DNA of 64,000 nt from contig JAFLBS010000003.1 in the NCBI GenBank assembly GCA_017303755.1, positions 1 to 64,000 on the forward strand, given 5' to 3'. A model generated the notes under the pieces. That model did not search any database and was not told the origin of the DNA. It saw only the letters and a program-made list of their open reading frames with translations. Numbering within the stretch: position 1 is the stretch's first letter; every line of letters starts with the position of its first letter. Shown here in pieces: positions 18,060 to 26,836 of this stretch. This DNA is from Flavobacteriales bacterium (lineage in GTDB: Bacteria > Bacteroidota > Bacteroidia > Flavobacteriales > Flavobacteriaceae). The position numbers were made by a program, and so were the translations under genes.

Positions 18060-18091
18060 TCTAAGTAGTCTAACTTTCTAAGTCAGTCTGA
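18060..18091. repeat. Half of a word-repeat element (AGTCTAAC type)
   Basis: TCTAAGTAGTCTAACTTTC followed by TAAGTCAGTCTGAA, the same right-arm words as at 15379-15421; no left arm is recognisable. Confidence 0.45.
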
Positions 18092-18096
18092 ATAAT

Positions 18097-18942
18097 CTAT
18101 CCAAAAACTTCCTCGTTTTCACCATCAAAACTCGCAAACACCATACTTGGATGTGAGTCTAAATGAAACATGTTTCCGTTTTTATCAATGGCTATTGCTC
18201 CAGCAAAACCATCGTACGGCTTCAATTCGGAAAAGGTTTTGTCAAAAGCTTTTTCAAGGGTAAATCCATCGGTTACACGAGTGACAATTTTAGCTGCAAC
18301 TGCGCCACTTACAATGTCTTCTCCAACTCCAGTCAAACTCACTCCACAATAGTGATTCGCATAATTTCCCGCTACTGTAGCCGAATCCGAAATGCGTCCC
18401 GGAATCTCAAATCCTTTGCCACCAGTAGAAGTTGCGGCAGCTAAATTTCCATTCGCGTCCAACGCCACACAACCCACAGTTCCGGTTCCGGTTGCCGCAA
18501 GTTTGGCTTCGTATTCGTCTCTTCTTTGCTGAATTTCAGTTGAAAACACTTCAAATCCGTGTTGACGTGCAAAATTCGTTGCGCCACTTCCACCCAAAAC
18601 TCTATCATCTACATTCATCAACACTTTCGCTACTTGAATTGGATTTTTTACGTCTTCTATATTGATTACACCACTGAACTTTTCAGTCGTTCCATCCATC
18701 AGTGAAGCACTCATCCTGATTTTTCCGTCGCTTTGAATCTGCGAACCAATTCCGGCGTTAAACAACGCATCGTCTTCCAACAACGAAACCGCATACACTA
18801 CAGTTTCTACAGCCGAATGCGTTTTCAAATAGTCGTACGAATCCATTACAATACGCAACAATGCTTGCTGTTTAGCCACTTTTGTTTCGTGATTGGTTGA
18901 TGATTCAGAGAAGAATCCGCCGTGGATTATTATTTTAGACAT
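18097..18942 (-). CDS. iaaA: Isoaspartyl peptidase / L-asparaginase (Ntn hydrolase)
   Basis: 281 residues of the plant-type asparaginase family. The enzyme self-cleaves before a Thr that becomes the nucleophile: here TGTGTVGCVALD with Thr155 in the GTVG motif. The substrate pocket GRISDSATVAGNY, the TGVGED motif and the N-terminal IIIHGG are also present. It hydrolyses beta-aspartyl dipeptides. Lying next to cyanophycinase, it would split the beta-Asp-Arg released from cyanophycin into free Asp and Arg. It follows cphB on the same strand, separated by a word-repeat element. Slightly shorter than E. coli IaaA (321 aa). Confidence 0.93.
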   Translation of the reverse strand: MSKIIIHGGFFSESSTNHETKVAKQQALLRIVMDSYDYLKTHSAVETVVYAVSLLEDDALFNAGIGSQIQSDGKIRMSASLMDGTTEKFSGVINIEDVKNPIQVAKVLMNVDDRVLGGSGATNFARQHGFEVFSTEIQQRRDEYEAKLAATGTGTVGCVALDANGNLAAATSTGGKGFEIPGRISDSATVAGNYANHYCGVSLTGVGEDIVSGAVAAKIVTRVTDGFTLEKAFDKTFSELKPYDGFAGAIAIDKNGNMFHLDSHPSMVFASFDGENEEVFG

Positions 18943-18947
18943 ATTAG

Positions 18948-19029
18948 AATTTTAGATTTTTAGACTGACTTAGACTCTTTAGACAAGCTTAGACTTAATT
19001 AGAAAATTCTAAGAAGTCTAACTTTCTAA
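18948..19029. repeat. Word-repeat hairpin (CTTAGACT type) between cphB and iaaA
   Basis: Left arm words TTTAGACTGACTTAGACTC and AGCTTAGACTT; right arm TTCTAAGAAGTCTAACTTTC. Same word family as 9451 and 15241. Overlaps the last four bases of the cphB gene. Confidence 0.55.
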
Positions 19030-19898
19030 ACGTATTGTGAACTTTTAATCGTCATTTTAAACGTATCCAAATCAAACGTATCGTACTTACTCATTACGTG
19101 CGTCACTAGATGATTGATTGATATCGGCTGACCTAATTCTACCTGAGTCAAATTAGTGTCTTTTACTTCTCGTCCATCCACCAAAATCACCAATCCTGAG
19201 CCAATCGCTTCCATTTGTCGGCCATTGTTAATCAATAATCCGGTGTCTTCACCCAGACCGATTCCCAATACTTTCGGATTGCCAACAACCGCCTGAAACA
19301 AACGACCAATACGACCGCGTTGCACAAAATGCGTATCGATAATCACATCGTCAATCAATCCTAAACCCGAAGTGATTTTTACCTCACCTTTCAATAATGC
19401 TTCTTGACTACTTCCTTGGTAAATCATACTGCTTGATGCTGCCGCAGCTCCAGCCGAAGTTCCGGCATAAATAAATTCTTCGTTACGGTATTTGTCAATC
19501 AACAATTCATCCAAAGGTGTTCCTCCCAAAATAGAGGTCAAACGCAATTGATCACCACCTGTAAACATCACCACATCGGCCGCTTTCAAACGTTGCAAAA
19601 CTTCTGGTTCCGACGCTTGTTCTCTTCGCTCAATGTGCAAAACATCCACATTATTTGCACCCAAATAACTGAATGCTTTTACATATTCCGGTCCAATTTC
19701 CCTTGGTATCTTAGAAGCAGTAGTGATTACTTCAATTCGAGATAATTCTTTATTCTTTGATTCCTTTATGATGCGCTTTAAAATGCCTTCCTCAAAAAAA
19801 TTCAAATTCTTGGGTGCATTTTTATCCAAATTGGTTTCACTGAAACTTCCTTTGTCAACAGCACCGCCAATTATTATGAGTTTTCCTTTTATTTCCAT
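19026..19898 (-). CDS. cphB: Cyanophycinase
   Basis: 290 residues from the ATG at 19898; an upstream in-frame start at 19937 adds 13 residues (VCLVLRNRYFYR) not typical of the family. It is a serine peptidase of the S51 type with the nucleophile elbow AGTSAGA (Ser148), the FTGGDQLRL motif near residue 112 and IDTHFVQRGRIGRL near 200. It releases beta-Asp-Arg dipeptides from cyanophycin granules. No signal peptide is seen in the chosen form, so it acts on intracellular polymer. It is divergent from cphA and followed by iaaA, completing the degradation path. Confidence 0.94.
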   Translation of the reverse strand: MEIKGKLIIIGGAVDKGSFSETNLDKNAPKNLNFFEEGILKRIIKESKNKELSRIEVITTASKIPREIGPEYVKAFSYLGANNVDVLHIERREQASEPEVLQRLKAADVVMFTGGDQLRLTSILGGTPLDELLIDKYRNEEFIYAGTSAGAAAASSSMIYQGSSQEALLKGEVKITSGLGLIDDVIIDTHFVQRGRIGRLFQAVVGNPKVLGIGLGEDTGLLINNGRQMEAIGSGLVILVDGREVKDTNLTQVELGQPISINHLVTHVMSKYDTFDLDTFKMTIKSSQYV

Positions 19899-20008
19899 GC
19901 GGTAAAAATAACGATTTCTTAAAACTAAGCAAACCAATTTTGAGTTTTTGAAACAAAACTTATTCGGCAGTTTTCAACAATTAGTAAAGACTATTTTTTT
20001 TTTAATTA

Positions 20009-20105
20009 GAAGCAGAAAATTTTCGTTCACTTCAACACTTGTCCCGCTTTACACTCTATCTCTCCGCTGCGCTTCGAGGATGCCGTTTCAATCGGGGCTA
20101 GAATA
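20009..20105 (+). repeat. Dispersed intergenic repeat in the cphB-cphA divergent spacer
   Basis: GAAGCAG, TTCAACACTTGTCCCGCTTT, a TCTCCGCTGCGCTTCGAGGA centre, then TGCCGTTTCAATCGGGGCTA; the ATCAAG tail is lost. The remaining spacer to 20310 is A/T rich, with a TATTTTTA near 20267 as a possible weak -7 element for cphA. Confidence 0.7.
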
Positions 20106-20310
20106 GAAAATCCTGTACTTCATTCAACTTTTGAATTATTCTTAGTGACTTTGAGACTTTGTGGTAAAATCAAAACCTTGAAAATCAAGACTTATTCAAC
20201 CTTACAAATAAAAAACTAACTTTTTCTCACAAAAAAAGCACCATACTAACAAATATTTTTTATTTTTAACAAATTCATTACCACAATACAAATTACAACT
20301 CTTTATTACT

Positions 20311-22935
20311 ATGAAAATCGATAAAATTCAAGCGCTGCGTGGACCCAATATTTGGAGTGTACAAAGAAAAAAATTAATCCAAATGCGTCTCGACCTCGAA
20401 GACATGGAAGAACGTCCAACCAACAAAATAGAAGGTTTTAGAGAACGAATTGAAGCTATGTTCCCAACCATGATTGAACATCGTTGTTCTGAAGGAACGC
20501 GCGGCGGATTCTTCTCTCGCATCGAACGTGGTACTTGGATGGGTCATGTTATCGAACATATTGCACTTGAAATTCAAACCTTAGCCGGAATGGAAACAGG
20601 TTTTGGTCGTACGCGCGAAACCAAAACACCCGGAGTTTATAACGTGGTTTTTAGTTACACTGAAGAAAACGTCGGAATGTATGCTGCCGAAGCCTCAGTC
20701 CGAATTGCAGAAGCTTTAATCGACGGAACCGATTACGACGTAGAAGCGGATATTCAAAAAATGCGTGAAATTCGCGAACGCGTGCGTCTCGGTCCTTCAA
20801 CGGGAAGTATTGTAGAAGAAGCGGTTGCTCGTGATATTCCGTGGATTCGCCTCGGAACCAATTCGCTTGTACAATTAGGTTATGGCGTAAACCAAATGCG
20901 TTTTCAAGCAACCATTACATGCAAAACGAGTAACATTGCCGTAGATATTGCTTGTAACAAAGAAGAAACCAAACGCATGTTAGATTTGGCTTCGATTCCA
21001 GTTGCGAGTGGCGGAATTTGTGTAGACGAAGAAGATTTAGAAAATGTAATCAAAAAAATAGGTTTCCCAATCGTAATCAAACCATTGGACGGAAACCACG
21101 GAAAAGGTGCTTCCATCAATGTAAAAACTATGGAAGACGCCATAGCGGGATTAGCTTATGCTAAAAACTACAGCCGCCGAGTTATTGTAGAAAAATTCAT
21201 CACAGGTTTTGATTTCCGTGTATTAATCATCGATAATAAATTAGTCGCTGCTGCCAAAAGAGAACCTGCTCACGTGAAAGGTGATGGCAAACAAACCATT
21301 CAACAATTAATCGAAGAAACCAATAAAGATCCACGCAGAGGTTACGGTCACGAAAATGTGTTAACCCAAATCGATGTTGATCGAGACACCACTGATTTAT
21401 TAGAAAAATTAGGTTATACTCTTGAAACGGTTCCACGTAAAGACGAAGTAGTGTATTTAAAATCGACTGCCAATTTAAGTACAGGTGGAACTTCGGTCGA
21501 CGTAACCGACATGATGCACCCAGAAAATATTTTCTTGTGTGAGCGCATTTCACGTGTGATTGGTTTAGACATTTGTGGTGTAGACATCATGGCCGAAAAC
21601 CTTACGCAACCTTTAAAAGAAAACGGAGGTTGTATTTTAGAGGTAAACGCTGCGCCAGGTTTTCGTATGCACTTAGCTCCATCGGAAGGATTGCCTAGAA
21701 ACGTTGCTGCGCCAGTAATTGATATGTTGTATCCACCAGGAAAACCAAGTCGCATTCCGATTATTGCGATTACTGGAACCAATGGAAAAACGACTACTAC
21801 ACGTTTGATTGCGCACATCGTAAAAAACAACGGTTACCGAGTTGGATTTACCACTTCAGACGGAATTTACGTTCAAAACCATTTGATGGAAAAAGGTGAT
21901 ACTACTGGACCTGTTTCTGCTGAATATATTTTAAAAGATCCAACGGTAGAATTTGCCGTTTTAGAAACCGCTCGTGGTGGAATCTTGCGTGCTGGTTTAG
22001 GTTTCAGTCGTTGTGACATCGGAATCATTACTAACATTCAAGAAGATCACTTAGGGTTGTCTGATATTCATACTTTAGATGATTTGGCCAGAGTGAAAGC
22101 AACTGTGGTTCGTAGCATCAAAAAAGACGGTTGGGCCATTTTGAATGCCGAAGACGATCAATGTTTGAAAATTGCCAACGAATTGAGTTGTAATGTTGCT
22201 TATTTCTCAATGGATGAAAATAATCCGAAAGCACTACAATTTGCCAAAGAAGGAAAAATTGTAGCAGTATACGAAAACGGATTCATCACCATCAAAAAAG
22301 GAGAATGGAAAATTCGTGTAGAACGCGCCACTCATGTTCCGTTGACCATGGGCGGAAAAGCAAAATTCATGATTGCAAATGTATTGGCTGCTACTCTTGC
22401 CGCCTATTTACAAGGATTCAAAACAGAAGATATTAGTTTATCACTGCAAACGTTCATTCCGAGTGCCGCTCAAACTCCGGGTAGAATGAATATTTTCGAA
22501 TTCAAAAAATTCAAAGTATTGATTGACTTTGCGCACAATCCTGCGGGTTATAAAGGTGTTGAAGAATACTTGAGCAGTGTTGAAGCCACTAAAAAAATCG
22601 GTATCATTGCGGGTGTTGGAGATCGTAGAGACGAAGACATCAAAGAATGTGCAACGATTGCGGCTCGTATGTTTGACCACATCATCATTCGCCAAGAAAA
22701 ATACCTTCGCGGACGAACTGAAGAAGAAATCATTGGTTTGATTATGGATGGAATTAAAGCTTCTGGGAAAACGGTAACTTATGAGATCATTCCAAAAGAA
22801 ACCGAAGCCATCAAGCATGCCATCAGCAATGCCGAAGATGGAACCTTCATCACAGCATTGAGCGATGTAGTAACCAACGCCATCGAAATTGTTCAAAGTT
22901 ATTTAGATAAGGAAAGCGAAGAAGGTAATTCGTAA
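20311..22935 (+). CDS. cphA: Cyanophycin synthetase
   Basis: 874 residues, the normal CphA1 size. An N-terminal domain begins with the diagnostic MKIDKIQALRGPNIWS. The ATP-grasp domain (about 215-480, with KPLDGNHGKGASINV) adds Asp to the backbone. The C-terminal Mur-ligase-like domain (P-loop ITGTNGKTTTTR near 487, later DFAHNPAGYKGVEEYL) adds Arg to side chains. The product is multi-L-arginyl-poly-L-aspartate, a nitrogen and carbon reserve. Both active sites look intact. With cphB and iaaA on the opposite strand it forms a complete synthesis and degradation locus. A terminator follows. Confidence 0.96.
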   Translation: MKIDKIQALRGPNIWSVQRKKLIQMRLDLEDMEERPTNKIEGFRERIEAMFPTMIEHRCSEGTRGGFFSRIERGTWMGHVIEHIALEIQTLAGMETGFGRTRETKTPGVYNVVFSYTEENVGMYAAEASVRIAEALIDGTDYDVEADIQKMREIRERVRLGPSTGSIVEEAVARDIPWIRLGTNSLVQLGYGVNQMRFQATITCKTSNIAVDIACNKEETKRMLDLASIPVASGGICVDEEDLENVIKKIGFPIVIKPLDGNHGKGASINVKTMEDAIAGLAYAKNYSRRVIVEKFITGFDFRVLIIDNKLVAAAKREPAHVKGDGKQTIQQLIEETNKDPRRGYGHENVLTQIDVDRDTTDLLEKLGYTLETVPRKDEVVYLKSTANLSTGGTSVDVTDMMHPENIFLCERISRVIGLDICGVDIMAENLTQPLKENGGCILEVNAAPGFRMHLAPSEGLPRNVAAPVIDMLYPPGKPSRIPIIAITGTNGKTTTTRLIAHIVKNNGYRVGFTTSDGIYVQNHLMEKGDTTGPVSAEYILKDPTVEFAVLETARGGILRAGLGFSRCDIGIITNIQEDHLGLSDIHTLDDLARVKATVVRSIKKDGWAILNAEDDQCLKIANELSCNVAYFSMDENNPKALQFAKEGKIVAVYENGFITIKKGEWKIRVERATHVPLTMGGKAKFMIANVLAATLAAYLQGFKTEDISLSLQTFIPSAAQTPGRMNIFEFKKFKVLIDFAHNPAGYKGVEEYLSSVEATKKIGIIAGVGDRRDEDIKECATIAARMFDHIIIRQEKYLRGRTEEEIIGLIMDGIKASGKTVTYEIIPKETEAIKHAISNAEDGTFITALSDVVTNAIEIVQSYLDKESEEGNS

Positions 22936-22955
22936 TCAATACTATACTCATTAAT

Positions 22956-22990
22956 AAATCCCAAAGACTTCATTGTTTTTGGGATTTTTT
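22956..22990 (+). terminator. Terminator after cphA
   Basis: AAATCCCAAA / TTTGGGATTT stem, loop GACTTCATTGTT, T6. Near-identical hairpins end the next two transcription units. Confidence 0.88.
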
Positions 22991-23004
22991 AATACATTTA
23001 TTCC

Positions 23005-23466
23005 ATGCAAAATTTACAAAAACTAATAACCCAACTTGAACACAAGATTAGTTCTTACGAAAAGAAAAATCCTTCTGTTTCTAATTCAACTGTTGGTTGG
23101 CAAATTGAACACAGTTTAAAAACAATTTTTGAAGTTATTCAATCGGTAAAAAATTCAAATCCAAACGATTATAAATGGAAATTCAGTTCCAAAAAAGCTT
23201 TAATTTTCACTTTAGGTTTCATTCCACGTGGCAAAGTTAAAGCTCCAAAATTGGTCGTCCCAGATGAAAACATTTCTGAATCATCTTTGAAGAACAGTTT
23301 GCAAAAAGTAAAAGAAGCGCTTCAAGAGTGGGATTCGTTTGATAAAAACGCTTATTTTCCACATCCTTTTTTTGGACATTTAAATAAAAAATCAACAGAA
23401 TGGTTTTTGAATCTACATACTAAACATCATCTTAAAATTATAAATGATATTTGTAAAAAAGAATAA
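23005..23466 (+). CDS. DUF1569-type (DinB-like) protein
   Basis: 153 residues. Pattern VGWQIEHSLKTIFEVIQSVK, the Trp-Lys-Phe stretch YKWKFSSKKALIFT, IPRGKVKAPKLVVP, and a C-terminal LHTKHHLKIINDI matches the DUF1569 group, distant relatives of DinB four-helix proteins with conserved histidines. No function is established. It sits between two near-identical terminators, so it is its own short transcription unit. Confidence 0.85.
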   Translation: MQNLQKLITQLEHKISSYEKKNPSVSNSTVGWQIEHSLKTIFEVIQSVKNSNPNDYKWKFSSKKALIFTLGFIPRGKVKAPKLVVPDENISESSLKNSLQKVKEALQEWDSFDKNAYFPHPFFGHLNKKSTEWFLNLHTKHHLKIINDICKKE

Positions 23467-23502
23467 TTCCATTTATCTAAAAAACAAATTCATACTCAAC
23501 AA

Positions 23503-23538
23503 TAAATCTCAGAGACAGTATCGTTTTTGGGATTTTTT
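23503..23538 (+). terminator. Terminator after the DUF1569 gene
   Basis: AAATCTCAGA / TTTTGGGATTT with two wobble pairs and T6; a diverged copy of the hairpin after cphA. Confidence 0.75.
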
Positions 23539-23626
23539 ACATTATAAATCACGTATAATTACCTGTATTTAAGACTGTTATTTATTTTACTTTTGAAATA
23601 TCAAGAGTAAAATAATTCATAAAAAT

Positions 23627-24577
23627 ATGGCAACTACAAAAAAATTAGTGCTTTCTTACAACATCTGTTTTGAAGCAATGACCAACAGCCAACACGGCGC
23701 TAGTATTGGATTGGAATGCACCTACTTAGATCCTATCAAAAGAGACATCACCTTTTGTGGTGTAAATAGTGCCTCTATGATTGATAAAATACCAAGCTCA
23801 ATGAATTTTACAAATTTTGATTTTGTTGGTTTACAAGAAGCAAGTAAATGCAATGAATTAATAAAATATGCGCCTAACACTATTGGAATTGCAAACATGG
23901 GAATGGTTCTAAGCAAAGCAAAAGGCTCATCGACAGTTGTTAACTCAAATGTTATTAACTACATAGGTGCATCAATTGCCAGTTTTTATGATAAAAATAA
24001 ATACATCTTAATTGATAGTCGCTGCAGTCAGTTTAGCAATAGAGATCAAACAAGGCCTTTCCAAATTTTACTTTTAAAAGAAATTTCAACAAATGATGAA
24101 CTAATCTTTATTAATGTACATACGCCACATGGTGGAAACGAAAATTTAAATTATCCAGGACATTATTATAGTTCTTTTGATGCTGTTGAATTTGATTTGA
24201 GTGCCGAAGCTAAGCATCTGACTACTTTTGATACAACAAAAAACTATCGCATTATAATGACAGGCGATTTTAATGAAACTGGCTGGGATTGGAGTACAAA
24301 TAATATGAAAACCACGACTTGGTGTCCACTTAAATCTGCAGGCATTATGACTACTGTTTCGATTTCTCAGTTTGTATTTAGTTGTAGCAAAGACAATGGT
24401 GATTGGGAAAAGGCAAACGGACAGCGTGGTGGCGATTATATTTTTGATAGTTTTGCAGCAGCAGCTATTAACTATCCATCAATATATAATTTCTTTGCTC
24501 CAGGCACATTTAATAATCCAGCAGTTAAAAAGACTCATTTGCAATCCGACCATCTTCCTGTGGTTGCCGAGCTATAA
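23627..24577 (+). CDS. Endonuclease/exonuclease/phosphatase-fold protein
   Basis: 316 residues, no signal peptide. Motifs of the EEP fold are in order: VLSYNICFEAM at the start, FVGLQEAS (metal Glu, near residue 70), FINVHTPHGG (about 163), MTGDFNETGWD (about 208) and the final SDHLPVVAEL (Asp-His). The family covers phosphodiesterases acting on nucleic acids, phosphoinositides or sphingomyelin; the substrate here is unclear. A -7 element TACTTTTG (23588-23595) precedes the gene. Several cysteines and the sparse middle make it a divergent member. Confidence 0.82.
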   Translation: MATTKKLVLSYNICFEAMTNSQHGASIGLECTYLDPIKRDITFCGVNSASMIDKIPSSMNFTNFDFVGLQEASKCNELIKYAPNTIGIANMGMVLSKAKGSSTVVNSNVINYIGASIASFYDKNKYILIDSRCSQFSNRDQTRPFQILLLKEISTNDELIFINVHTPHGGNENLNYPGHYYSSFDAVEFDLSAEAKHLTTFDTTKNYRIIMTGDFNETGWDWSTNNMKTTTWCPLKSAGIMTTVSISQFVFSCSKDNGDWEKANGQRGGDYIFDSFAAAAINYPSIYNFFAPGTFNNPAVKKTHLQSDHLPVVAEL

Positions 24578-24600
24578 ACACGATGTGGATTAAAAAAATT

Positions 24601-24632
24601 AAATCCCAAAGACATAATCGTTTTTGGGATTT
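24601..24632 (+). terminator. Terminator after the EEP-fold gene
   Basis: AAATCCCAAA / TTTTTGGGATTT hairpin, third near-copy in 1.7 kb; its T tract is interrupted by A. Confidence 0.75.
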
Positions 24633-24673
24633 ATTATTTAATTTTACTACCAATCATTAAATCATCAATCATC

Positions 24674-26140
24674 ATGAAAAATCAAATCAATTCATCAGCT
24701 GTAAAATCAGTAGTCTTTGCTAGTGTATTTTTTCTAGCCACTTTCATTTCCTCTTTCGCACAAACCAAAGCCGAAAAAATCGACCAACTCATGAGCAAAT
24801 ATGCTGAGTACGAACAATTCAACGGTACTGTTTTAGTCGCTGAACAAGGAAAAGTCATTTACAAAAAAGGCTTTGGAATGGCCAATATGGAATGGGATAT
24901 TCCGAATCAAACCAACACTAAATTCCGGTTGGGTTCGATTACCAAACAATTCACTGGCATGTTGATTCTACAACTTTTTGAACAAGGAAAATTAAAATTG
25001 GATGTTCCTATTACCGCTTATCTTCCAGATTACCCAAAAAAATCAGGTGATAAAATTACCATTCATCATTTACTGACTCATACCGCTGGAGTTCCGAATT
25101 ATACTTCGTTTCCAAACTTCTTTAAAGAAACCAGTAAAGATTATTACACTCCAGAACAATTTGTAAAATTATTTTCTGATTTACCACTTGAATTTGAACC
25201 TGGAGCAAAATTCGCTTACAGCAATTCGGGCTACTTTTTATTGGGTTACATCATTGAAAAAGTTTCTGGAAAAACCTACGAAGAGTGTTTGCAAACTCAA
25301 ATTTTGACTCCGCTAAAAATGACCAATTCGGGTTTTGATCATACCGAACTTATTACCAAAAATAGAGCTGCAGCTTATGAAAAAAGAGGTGGTGCTTTTG
25401 TTAACGCACCGTATATAGATATGAATTTGCCTTATGCTGCAGGTTCGATGTATTCGACAGTGGAAGATTTATACCTTTGGGATCAAGCCTTGTACGACAA
25501 TAAATTAATCTCCGAAAAATCAAAAGAGTTGTATTTTGGCAAGCACATTTCTAATGGAAGAGGTTTCTATGGTTACGGTTGGGGAAGCTATGAACTTCCT
25601 TTAGACGATTCCAAAAAGATCCAAATCATTGAACATTCAGGAGGAATAAATGGTTTTAATACGTTGATTTCAAGAATTCCAGCTGATAAAAATCTCACCG
25701 TATTTTTAAACAATACCGGAAGCACCAATTTAAGTGAAATGAATGCAGCTGTAAGAGCTATTTTATACGACAAATCGTATACTTTACCTAAAATGTCGTT
25801 GGCTAAAATCTTATATAAAGACATCAACTCAAAAGGAATAGAAAAGGCGTTACTGAATTATAATGAAAACAAAAAATTGGATGCATTTGTTCACAAAGAA
25901 GATGATATGAATTCTCTCGGTTATGAAATGTTACAATCAGGAAAAGTGAAAGAAGCTGTCGAAGTATTCAAACTAAACGTTGCAGCTTATCCGAAATCGG
26001 GAAATTGTTACGATAGCTTGGGCGAAGCGTATTTGGCTAGTGGTGATAAAAAATTGGCGCTTTTGAATTATAAAAAATCGGTTGAATTGGATCCATCGAA
26101 TGAAAACGGCAAGCGAATCATCAAAGAACTATCAGAATAG
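24674..26140 (+). CDS. Secreted serine beta-lactamase-like hydrolase with TPR-like tail
   Basis: 488 residues. Signal peptide (to about 30, SSFAQ), then a class C beta-lactamase/penicillin-binding fold. The SxxK nucleophile is S88-I-T-K91 (RLGSITKQF), the YxN motif is YSN near residue 181, and EHSGG near 322 stands in for KTG. Residues about 385-488 carry TPR-like helices (VFKLNVAAYPKSGNCYDSLGEAYLASGD). Such proteins are usually D-aminopeptidases or esterases rather than resistance enzymes. Periplasmic location is inferred from the signal. Confidence 0.9.
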   Translation: MKNQINSSAVKSVVFASVFFLATFISSFAQTKAEKIDQLMSKYAEYEQFNGTVLVAEQGKVIYKKGFGMANMEWDIPNQTNTKFRLGSITKQFTGMLILQLFEQGKLKLDVPITAYLPDYPKKSGDKITIHHLLTHTAGVPNYTSFPNFFKETSKDYYTPEQFVKLFSDLPLEFEPGAKFAYSNSGYFLLGYIIEKVSGKTYEECLQTQILTPLKMTNSGFDHTELITKNRAAAYEKRGGAFVNAPYIDMNLPYAAGSMYSTVEDLYLWDQALYDNKLISEKSKELYFGKHISNGRGFYGYGWGSYELPLDDSKKIQIIEHSGGINGFNTLISRIPADKNLTVFLNNTGSTNLSEMNAAVRAILYDKSYTLPKMSLAKILYKDINSKGIEKALLNYNENKKLDAFVHKEDDMNSLGYEMLQSGKVKEAVEVFKLNVAAYPKSGNCYDSLGEAYLASGDKKLALLNYKKSVELDPSNENGKRIIKELSE

Positions 26141-26176
26141 TCCGACTACTCAGAATTACAGCTACTCTAAAATAAA

Positions 26177-26211
26177 AACTCTCAAATCTCGTTTCAATTT
26201 GGGAGTTTTCC
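26177..26211 (+). terminator. Terminator after the serine hydrolase
   Basis: AAAACTCTCAAAT / ATTTGGGAGTTTT hairpin followed by CCTTTTT. It lies before the ATG chosen for the next gene and argues against longer upstream starts. Confidence 0.7.
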
Positions 26212-26234
26212 TTTTTATAATCATCGCTGTAATA

Positions 26235-26753
26235 ATGAACAAAATACTACTCTTTCTATTCATTCTGCTTTCTACATCGATTAATTATGCGCAAGAAGTT
26301 TCCCTTCCGCAAAAAAATAAAGATGTAATTGAAAGTGTAGTCAAATTCGGTCCAACGATATCTTCCACCTATGAAAAAGCAGTTTGCACCGAATTGGTCA
26401 TTCAGATTCTAGAAAAATTCACTCCATTAACCAAAACTGATAAAAGTCGGATTCGAATCATTACAAATCAAGACATTTACAGCTTGTTAAAACAAAATTC
26501 GCCCATTCCGAAAGGTGTGTATTATGCTTTGACATCCAAAGGAATTGGTCAACCTATTGATGAATTATCGAATGTTTTACCTGGCGATTTTGTACAATTC
26601 TGGACAGGAACTTGGGGACATTGTGGCATTATAAAATCAGTTGATTTAGAAACTAAAACAATGAAACTGTATTCTTCGTTTCCTTCAACTAGTGGTTACG
26701 GCATCCAGACTTTTGATATTTCTGACTATTGTTATTTTGTTCGGTTAAAATAA
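26235..26753 (+). CDS. Secreted NlpC/P60- or CHAP-like cysteine hydrolase (tentative)
   Basis: 172 residues from the ATG at 26235; longer starts would overlap the preceding gene and its terminator. Signal peptide NKILLFLFILLSTSINYAQ. A candidate Cys nucleophile lies in KAVCTELVIQILEKF, and a His in LPGDFVQFWTGTWGHCGII, the order and spacing seen in papain-like peptidoglycan hydrolases (CHAP, NlpC/P60). The family match is by pattern only; a different cysteine peptidase is possible. Confidence 0.65.
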   Translation: MNKILLFLFILLSTSINYAQEVSLPQKNKDVIESVVKFGPTISSTYEKAVCTELVIQILEKFTPLTKTDKSRIRIITNQDIYSLLKQNSPIPKGVYYALTSKGIGQPIDELSNVLPGDFVQFWTGTWGHCGIIKSVDLETKTMKLYSSFPSTSGYGIQTFDISDYCYFVRLK

Positions 26754-26787
26754 ATAGGGCTCGACTTACAAAAAGCCGAACCCTATT
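26753..26787. terminator. Shared terminator between convergent genes
   Basis: AATAGGGCTCG / CGAACCCTATT (one mismatch) with a short C/T-rich tail, between the + strand hydrolase and the minus-strand barrel gene. Confidence 0.6.
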
Positions 26788-26836
26788 CCCCTTTTAAACA
26801 AAAAACCAATTTTTAAAACCTAAGTTTTATTTATTT

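Noticed and set aside
2911-19029. Tandem words as a CRISPR array
   Set aside because: Repeat units are 8-11 nt without unique spacers of constant length, and no cas genes are present.
19899-19937. Longer start of cphB
   Set aside because: The 13 extra residues look like translated leader; the ATG at 19898 begins at the conserved first strand.
22441-22896. 151-codon frame antisense to cphA
   Set aside because: Shadow of the conserved Mur-ligase domain; no promoter and no recognisable protein.
26082-26234. Longer start for the cysteine-hydrolase-like gene
   Set aside because: It would overlap the preceding gene and contain its terminator; a normal signal peptide begins at 26235.
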